Position numbers and translations under genes: made by a program
The notes under the pieces: generated by a model
What the model saw: only the letters and a program-made list of their open reading frames with translations
Told to the model about the DNA's origin: nothing
The model's database searches: none
NCBI GenBank assembly: GCA_005881275.1
Contig: VBEF01000080.1
Location: forward strand, 1-35,670
DNA length: 35,670 nt
From: Chloroflexota bacterium
GTDB taxonomy: Bacteria; Chloroflexota; Dormibacteria; Dormibacterales; Dormibacteraceae
Direction: 5' to 3'
Shown: in pieces, positions 15,864 through 20,785 of the stretch
Layout of the letters: each line of letters opens with the position of its first letter
How positions within the stretch are numbered: the stretch's first letter is position 1

Positions 15864-17129
15864 ATGTCAGACCAGAGACCGCAAGGGTGGGGACAGCCTT
15901 CGCCGAACCCGCCCGACCAGACGTTGCTTCCGCCGTCCTCAATCGAGGGCATGGGTCCTCAGCCGGCGTGGATGCCGCCCGCGCCTCCTGCTCCGCATTC
16001 GATCTGGAACAGGATCGCCGCCTACATCGTCCTGATCGCGGTCGTCGCCGCGGCAGCCGGAGCCGGAATCGGATGGAGCCTGGCCCGCGCCGTCAACAAC
16101 CTTCCGGTCGCGCAGTCCACCGCACAGCCTGAAGCTCCGATTCAGCAGGTCACGCCGGGGACGGGCAGCTCCTCGAGCAGCACCGTGGCGGCGATCGCGG
16201 CCAAGGTGAGCCCGGCAATCGTCGACATCAACACCGCGCTCGGCAATGGCTCGGCCGCCGGAAGCGGCATGCTCATCAGCTCGACAGGAGAGATCCTGAC
16301 GAACGATCACGTGGTCAAGGGCTCGACGAGCATCACCGTGACCGTGCAGGGACGCTCGCAGAAATACACGGCACACGTGGTCGGCGTCGACCCATCCCAG
16401 GACGTTGCGGTCATTCAGATCGACGGCAGCGTTTCGGGGCTGCCCAGCGTGAAGTTCGCTGACTCGTCGTCCCTGAAGGTCGGCGACGCGATCGTGACCC
16501 TCGGCAACGCACTGGGCCGCGGGGGCGCGCCACAGGTGACATCGGGACAGATCACCGGGCTCGACCAGACAATCACCGCGAGCCAGGGCGGAGGAAGCTC
16601 TGAGACGCTGAATGGGATGATCGAAAGCGACGCGCTCATCTACGAGGGAGACTCGGGTGGCGCGCTCGTGAACACGTCAGGCCAGGTGATCGGCATGATC
16701 ACCGCCGGCCAGGCGCAGGGCTTTCGCTCCTCATCCTCCAACGTTGGTTTCGCGATCGCATCCAACACGGCAGTGAGCGTGGTCAACCGGATTCGCGCGC
16801 ACGAGCAGGCGGCCGACCTCACCTACGGCCAGGTTGGCTTCCTCGGAGTCTCGGTCCAGACCCTGGACGCGTTGAACGCGCAGGCGCTGGGCTTGAGCGT
16901 GACGTCCGGGGCGCTGGTCACGAGCGTGTCGTCAGGCTCGCCGGCCGACAACGCGGGAATCACGCGCAACTCGGTGATCACCAAGATCGGCGGGTCGACG
17001 GTGACCTCTTCCGACACGCTCGGCAATGCAATCAGGTCGCACAAGGCCGGCGACGACGTGTCGGTCATCTGGGTCAACCAGGGCGGCACCCACACCGCAA
17101 CCGTGACGCTCGCTGGAGTGAACCCGTAG
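15864..17129 (+). CDS. HtrA/DegP-like membrane-anchored serine protease with PDZ domain
   Basis: The 421-residue protease has a proline-rich cytoplasmic N-terminus (1-48), one membrane helix (about 49-72), a Ser/Thr linker, a trypsin-like domain and one PDZ domain (about 325-420). The triad is His149 (NDHVV), Asp180 (SQDVAV) and Ser264 (EGDSGGAL). It would face the outside of the membrane and degrade or refold damaged exported proteins. A ribosome binding site GGAGG lies nine nucleotides before ATG 15864. The layout (Pro-rich tail, single helix, protease, PDZ) is the common form in Actinobacteria and Chloroflexota. It follows the glycosyltransferase by 115 bp and may have its own promoter; no adjacent two-component system is present. 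Confidence 0.93.
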   Translation: MSDQRPQGWGQPSPNPPDQTLLPPSSIEGMGPQPAWMPPAPPAPHSIWNRIAAYIVLIAVVAAAAGAGIGWSLARAVNNLPVAQSTAQPEAPIQQVTPGTGSSSSSTVAAIAAKVSPAIVDINTALGNGSAAGSGMLISSTGEILTNDHVVKGSTSITVTVQGRSQKYTAHVVGVDPSQDVAVIQIDGSVSGLPSVKFADSSSLKVGDAIVTLGNALGRGGAPQVTSGQITGLDQTITASQGGGSSETLNGMIESDALIYEGDSGGALVNTSGQVIGMITAGQAQGFRSSSSNVGFAIASNTAVSVVNRIRAHEQAADLTYGQVGFLGVSVQTLDALNAQALGLSVTSGALVTSVSSGSPADNAGITRNSVITKIGGSTVTSSDTLGNAIRSHKAGDDVSVIWVNQGGTHTATVTLAGVNP

Positions 17130-17195
17130 AACGCAACGCTACCCAAGACCGGGCGTGCGCCGTGCTTGCGTGAGAGTGAGCACCGCGCCGCTCTT

Positions 17196-17212
17196 CACAA
17201 GCGTGCCTTGTG
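17196..17212 (+). repeat. Small hairpin CACAAG-N5-CTTGTG before rpsU
   Basis: A perfect 6-bp inverted repeat with a 5-nt loop lies 25 bp upstream of the rpsU start, in the 108-bp gap after the protease gene. It may be an operator, or a weak terminator of the protease gene, though no T-run follows. A TGTATCCT segment (17220-17227) between it and rpsU could be an extended -10 box. Confidence 0.3.
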
Positions 17213-17237
17213 GCTCGGCCTGTATCCTTGTCGGGTT

Positions 17238-17411
17238 GTGCGGATAGTCGTCAAGGATCCCGAGGAGTTCGAGCAGGCGCTGCGCGAGTTCCGGCGCAAG
17301 GTGCAGGAGCAGGGGCTCGTGCGCGAGATGAGACGGCGTTCGCACTACGTTCCGCCGGCCGAGGCGAGGAAGATCAAGAGCCTTCGCGCCCGGCGGCGTC
17401 GCACCCGGTAA
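17238..17411 (+). CDS. rpsU: 30S ribosomal protein S21
   Basis: From GTG 17238 the product is 57 residues, beginning MRIVVKDPEEFEQALREFRR and ending in a dense Arg/Lys tail. Length, the E-x3-ALRxFRR helix, the VREMRRRSHYVPP segment and the basic end match S21, which helps mRNA binding near the anti-Shine-Dalgarno end of 16S rRNA. Actinobacteria generally lack S21, which argues against that phylum. No Shine-Dalgarno sequence precedes the GTG; TATCCT at 17222-17227 ends ten nucleotides before it, so the leader may be very short. The upstream open frame to 17166 adds residues unlike S21. The 5S rRNA gene follows 41 bp later. Confidence 0.9.
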   Translation: MRIVVKDPEEFEQALREFRRKVQEQGLVREMRRRSHYVPPAEARKIKSLRARRRRTR

Positions 17412-17439
17412 GCCGAAGACTCCTCCCCGAGGGGCTCGG

Positions 17440-17445
17440 TATAAT
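17440..17445 (+). promoter_or_regulatory. -10 box TATAAT of the 5S rRNA gene
   Basis: A perfect TATAAT ends seven nucleotides before the predicted 5' end of 5S rRNA, the normal distance to a transcription start. No good -35 box is seen at 17 bp spacing. It indicates that this 5S gene is transcribed on its own. Confidence 0.7.
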
Positions 17446-17452
17446 CTCCGTC

Positions 17453-17570
17453 GTTCGGTGACAATGGCGGAGGGGAGACACCCGTTCCCTTTCCGAACAC
17501 GGAAGTTAAGCCCTCCAGCGCCGATGGTACTGCCGGGGTAACCCGGCGGGAGAGTAGGTCGTTGCCGAGC
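17453..17570 (+). rRNA. rrf: 5S ribosomal RNA, unlinked to 16S and 23S
   Basis: The 118-nt sequence contains the invariant 5S core CCGAACACGGAAGTTAAGC followed by CCAGCGCCGATGGTACTGC and GGGAGAGTAGGTCG. The ends GTTCGGTGAC (17453-17462) and GTTGCCGAGC (17561-17570) pair over ten positions, allowing G-U pairs, and close helix I. No 16S or 23S gene is adjacent: rpsU lies upstream and a convergent flippase gene downstream. With its own -10 box and a following hairpin it appears to be a separate transcription unit. The sequence-based call is very firm; the exact ends could differ by one or two bases. Confidence 0.96.
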
Positions 17571-17574
17571 ACCT

Positions 17575-17613
17575 TTTAAGTCCCGCGGCCCCTCGGGGTT
17601 GGCGGGACTTAAA
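17575..17613. terminator. Long hairpin between 5S rRNA and the convergent flippase gene
   Basis: TTTAAGTCCCGC (17575-17586) pairs with GCGGGACTTAAA (17602-17613) over 12 bp. The 15-nt loop can itself form a CCCC/GGGG stem. It starts five bases after 5S rRNA and ends just before the flippase stop codon, so it can serve both directions. No long T-run follows on either strand. Confidence 0.7.
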
Positions 17614-17617
17614 TGTT

Positions 17618-18919
17618 CTAGGGGAGCGCGGGTTCCGGCTCGGCCACGCTTTCCGCCCTCAATGTGGGCAGCAGCACGTAGCAGCGGATGGCGAGGAGGA
17701 CCAGCAGGCCGAGCAGGGCGACGAGCACGTCCATGACCACCTGTCCCACGCGGGCGTGGAACAAGAAGATGAGGACGCCCTCGGACAGCACCGCCAAGGC
17801 GAGGATCGGCACAAAGACCCGGTCGTGCACCGCCATGAAGAACTGGACCAGAAGGTTGTCGAGGGCCAGGGCCAGGCCGATGAGCCCAACCGGAAACACC
17901 AACGGGATCGCGTCGCGGAAGCTCGGCCCGAACAGGATGCCCACCACAAGTCCCGGGACGACCGCAAAGACCAGCAGCGCGCCGGCGCCCAGGGCCGTCA
18001 GGATGCCCGCCGACGAGAGAAGGATGCGGCCCGGGTGCTGTTCCTTCGCGACTGCTTCGACCACGCGCGGAAACAGAACCTGGCTGACGCTCAGCGTCAG
18101 GAAGAAGAGGATCGTGCCGATCTTGTTGAGGCCGCCGTATATGCCGCCGTCGTGGCTGCTCAGGTAGTGCTCGGCGAGGATGACGTCTTGGTTGTAGAGG
18201 ATCTGCACGCCGATGATCCCCGCAGCCGCGGTGAGCGAGAACCCGGCCATGACGCGAAGCCTCACGCGCGTGCCGATTCCGCGGAAATGATCGCGCAGGG
18301 AGTAGATGCCCAGGCAGAAGACAACCACCAGGCCGACGAAAACGGCCGCCATCGCGCCGGAAACCGCGTAGCCCGCCCGGAGAAGCAGGAAAACGACCAC
18401 GGTGCGGATGACCAGCTCCAGCGACAGGTTGAGGGAGAGCGCGGTGAACCGCTGCAGACCCTGGAGGATTCCGCGCGGGATTGCCACCTGCCAGATCAGG
18501 GCGATGGAGAAACCGAGGATGAGGATCGGGATCGTCGAGCCGAGGTGCTCGAAGGCGGCGATCGGCCGCGCGAACAGCGCCGTCAGCAAGATGAAGAAGA
18601 GAGACGGGATGGCAATGAGGCGTGCCGTGCGTGCCATCAGGGAGCGCACACCAGGGTCGGAGCGTGCGGCCAGCATCGCGGTGTATCGGGCGAGGACGAC
18701 GACAAGGATCAGCGCCGGTCCCGTTCCCACGGAGTAGACCGCGATGAGGAAAGCCACCTGGCCGTAGGTCGCCGGCCCGAGCACTCGACCCGCGATCGCG
18801 TGGTACACGAATCCACCGATCCCGGCCACCAGACCGCCGAAGAACAGGACGAGATTTTGCCGGACCAGCCGGTTCCGCAGAAGCTGGGCCAGGCGCTGGC
18901 TCAGACCCAGTCGCTGCAC
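17618..18919 (-). CDS. Polysaccharide flippase of the MOP superfamily (Wzx/MurJ-like)
   Basis: The protein is about 433 residues with 12 or more membrane helices and short loops. It opens RLAQLLRNRLVRQNLVLFFGGLVAGIGGFVYHAIAGRVLGP and then TYGQVAFLIAVYSVGTGPAL, the classic start of polysaccharide-biosynthesis exporters. Such proteins flip lipid-linked oligosaccharides across the inner membrane. The frame is open to a TTG at 18979, but that would overlap the divergent glycosyltransferase. GTG 18919 sits eight nucleotides behind TACAAT, so it is preferred. The divergent family-2 glycosyltransferase and the upstream cellulose-synthase-like enzyme suggest a surface-polysaccharide function; the glycan is unknown. 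Confidence 0.87.
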   Translation of the reverse strand: MQRLGLSQRLAQLLRNRLVRQNLVLFFGGLVAGIGGFVYHAIAGRVLGPATYGQVAFLIAVYSVGTGPALILVVVLARYTAMLAARSDPGVRSLMARTARLIAIPSLFFILLTALFARPIAAFEHLGSTIPILILGFSIALIWQVAIPRGILQGLQRFTALSLNLSLELVIRTVVVFLLLRAGYAVSGAMAAVFVGLVVVFCLGIYSLRDHFRGIGTRVRLRVMAGFSLTAAAGIIGVQILYNQDVILAEHYLSSHDGGIYGGLNKIGTILFFLTLSVSQVLFPRVVEAVAKEQHPGRILLSSAGILTALGAGALLVFAVVPGLVVGILFGPSFRDAIPLVFPVGLIGLALALDNLLVQFFMAVHDRVFVPILALAVLSEGVLIFLFHARVGQVVMDVLVALLGLLVLLAIRCYVLLPTLRAESVAEPEPALP

Positions 18920-18927
18920 GTCCGCCG

Positions 18928-18933
18928 ATTGTA
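18928..18933 (-). promoter_or_regulatory. -10 box TACAAT of the flippase gene
   Basis: On the minus strand TACAAT ends eight nucleotides before the GTG at 18919 with no Shine-Dalgarno sequence between, so the mRNA would be essentially leaderless. Confidence 0.45.
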
Positions 18934-18947
18934 GTGGCGCGTCAAGC

Positions 18948-18953
18948 CATAAT
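18948..18953 (+). promoter_or_regulatory. -10 box CATAAT of the divergent glycosyltransferase gene
   Basis: CATAAT ends nine nucleotides before ATG 18963, leaving room for a leader of at most about three bases. Together with the minus-strand box at 18928-18933 it makes a compact divergent promoter of roughly 40 bp. Confidence 0.45.
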
Positions 18954-18962
18954 TCTTGGCCG

Positions 18963-19856
18963 ATGCCCGACCCGGCCAAGCCAATCGTTTCAGCACTGAT
19001 CGTCAGCCATAACGCGAAGGACGAGCTCCTTCAGTGCCTCAAGTCTTTTTTCGCCAGCGCTGATGTGCCGGTGGAAGCCGTCGTCGTGGACGACGACTCG
19101 TCCGACGGTTCGCCCGCCGCGGTCACTGACGAATTCCCCCAGGCGACCGTTCTGGTCCAGTCCAAGAACCTCGGGTACGGTCGAGCCGCGAACATCGGGC
19201 TCGAGCGCTGCCAGGGCCGCTTCGTTCTCCTGCTCAGCCCACATGTCGCCCTCGATCCTCAATGCGTCGGGCGGCTCGCGGACTTCCTGCTGACACGTCC
19301 GGACGTCGGCGCGGTCGGCCCGCGCCTTCTGCTCGAGGATGGCAGCCCTGACCCTGACGCGCGGCGGGCGTTTCCGATCCCGAGCACGCTGTTCTATCAG
19401 ACGGTCGGGCTCAGCAAGCTGTTCCCGAGGAGCCCGCGTTTCGGCCGCCACAACATGGGACACGTATCTGAATCGGATGTTCACGAGATGGACGCCGGTA
19501 CCGCGGCGTGTTTGATGCTGCGCACGTCTGCGCTGGACCGCGTGGGCTTCTTTGACCCGCGCTACTTCATGTTCGGCGAGGATCTCGACCTCTGTTACCG
19601 CCTGAAGCTCGGCGGCTGGAAGATCTTCTACGTGCCTTCGGCAAGCGCCACGCATCGGGCACAACCCACGCCGCCGGAGCGCAGGCGGCAGGTTTCGTAC
19701 GAACGCTCCCGGGCGATGTGGACGTACCACTTCAAGCATCACTCGGAGGATGTGTCGGCATTCGGGAACGGGCTCGTGTGGGCACAGATCTGGGGCCGCT
19801 ACCTCGCCGAACGGGTCCGCGACGCGGTGAGACCAAACAGCCGCGCGGCCACGTAG
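18963..19856 (+). CDS. Family-2 glycosyltransferase (WbbL/rhamnosyltransferase-like)
   Basis: The 297-residue soluble GT-A enzyme opens VSALIVSHNAKDELLQCLKS and has VVDDDSSDGS and NLGYGRAANIGL. The acceptor-side block DAGTAACLMLRTSAL is followed by GFFDPRYFMFGEDLDLCYR, which is typical of WbbL-like transferases. The metal-binding position, usually LNPD, reads LSPH: His94 (CAT at 19242) replaces the aspartate. This may change metal use or lower activity. It likely adds a sugar to a lipid-linked glycan at the inner face of the membrane, matching the divergent flippase. ATG 18963 has no Shine-Dalgarno sequence and follows a -10 box directly. Confidence 0.9.
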   Translation: MPDPAKPIVSALIVSHNAKDELLQCLKSFFASADVPVEAVVVDDDSSDGSPAAVTDEFPQATVLVQSKNLGYGRAANIGLERCQGRFVLLLSPHVALDPQCVGRLADFLLTRPDVGAVGPRLLLEDGSPDPDARRAFPIPSTLFYQTVGLSKLFPRSPRFGRHNMGHVSESDVHEMDAGTAACLMLRTSALDRVGFFDPRYFMFGEDLDLCYRLKLGGWKIFYVPSASATHRAQPTPPERRRQVSYERSRAMWTYHFKHHSEDVSAFGNGLVWAQIWGRYLAERVRDAVRPNSRAAT

Positions 19857-19923
19857 ATCGAGATGTACCACCAGATCTCGCGCAACAAGCATCGGCTGGC
19901 TGGCATACGGGCAAGGCGGCGCC

Positions 19924-20700
19924 GTGGCGGGCGCGATCGTCCTCGGCCTGCTGGGTGTGGCGGCGGCGCTGTACGCGTACTACTTCGGCTCCGCCACCGT
20001 GCTGGCCGCCATGGGAGCGCGGCCGGCCGACCCTCGCGAGTTCCAGCAACTCCATAACATCGTGCAAGCGCTTGCGATCGGCGATGGCCTCCCTCTGCCC
20101 AAGGTCTACGTCATCGACGACCCGAGTCCGAACGCGTTCGCGACGGGACGTGATCCCAACCACGCCGCCGTCACGGTGACAACTGGACTTCTGCAGATGA
20201 TGAACCGCGAAGAGCTCGAGGGCGTGCTGGCGCACGAGATGAGCCACATCAAGAACTTCGACGTCCGGTTGCTACTCGTCGTCGCGACGATGATCGGAAT
20301 GGCCGCGCTGATCGCCAGCGCGTTCTGGAACAGCGTCGGTCGCATGCGCCTGCGGGGCCAGGGAGCGTTGATCGTGCTGGTGATCGGCGTCCTGTTCACG
20401 CTCATCGCGTTCGTTGTCGGACCTTTGATGCAGCTGGCGCTCTCGCGCCAGCGTGAGTCGCTTGCGGACGTGAGCGGTGTGGAGCTCACGCGCAACCCGA
20501 CGGGTCTGATCTCCGCGCTGCAGAAGATCGCAAGCAACGACAAGCCGCCCGAGCGGTTCAACCACGCTGTCGCCGCCATGATGATCGACAACCCCGAAGA
20601 GCACCACGGCAGCTTCTTCAGCCGCCTGTTCGACACGCACCCGCCGATCGCAGAGCGCATCGCCGCCCTGCAGAGGATCGCCAGCGTCCAGCAGACCTAG
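19924..20700 (+). CDS. htpX: HtpX-like M48 membrane metalloprotease, damaged N-terminus
   Basis: The 258-codon body is a clear M48B protease: zinc site HEMSH in GVLAHEMSHIKNFD, third ligand region RESLADVSGVEL, and the substrate-side YVIDDPSPNAFATGRDPNHAAVTVT. Helices follow the zinc site (LLLVVATMIGMAALIA, GALIVLVIGVLFTLIAFVV). HtpX degrades misfolded membrane proteins in the inner membrane. The N-terminus is odd. An ATG at 19863 in another frame gives MYHQISRNKHRLAG, a classic HtpX opening. Recognisable sequence then resumes in the present frame as IGWLAYGQGGAVAGAIVLGLL without the usual first membrane helix. This looks like an out-of-frame deletion of about 15-20 codons near 19890. GTG 19924 is the first canonical start in the surviving frame. 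Confidence 0.85.
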   Translation: MAGAIVLGLLGVAAALYAYYFGSATVLAAMGARPADPREFQQLHNIVQALAIGDGLPLPKVYVIDDPSPNAFATGRDPNHAAVTVTTGLLQMMNREELEGVLAHEMSHIKNFDVRLLLVVATMIGMAALIASAFWNSVGRMRLRGQGALIVLVIGVLFTLIAFVVGPLMQLALSRQRESLADVSGVELTRNPTGLISALQKIASNDKPPERFNHAVAAMMIDNPEEHHGSFFSRLFDTHPPIAERIAALQRIASVQQT

Positions 20701-20714
20701 TCAAAGCAAGCGGC

Positions 20715-20720
20715 AGGAGG
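20715..20720 (+). promoter_or_regulatory. Strong Shine-Dalgarno AGGAGG without a start codon at the right distance
   Basis: AGGAGG is the best possible ribosome binding site, yet the in-frame codons 2-11 nt downstream are GTA, TCG, CCT and CTC. Homology of the transporter fusion seems to extend up to here, so translation probably began near 20726 originally, for example at a TTG or GTG now reading TCG. Confidence 0.45.
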
Positions 20721-20785
20721 CGGTATCGCCTCTCCTCGCGAAGATCCTTCACGTTCGGCGCACCGAGCTCAGGCGCACTCTCCAG

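Noticed and set aside
17421..17439. CCCCGAGGGG before the 5S gene as an rpsU terminator.
   Set aside because: The hairpin is very short, has a two-base loop and no following T-run; it may simply be promoter-flanking sequence.
17756..18934. A 392-codon plus-strand frame opposite the flippase.
   Set aside because: It is a shadow frame rich in Asp, Glu and Arg from the complement of membrane-helix codons; the flippase on the other strand is well supported.
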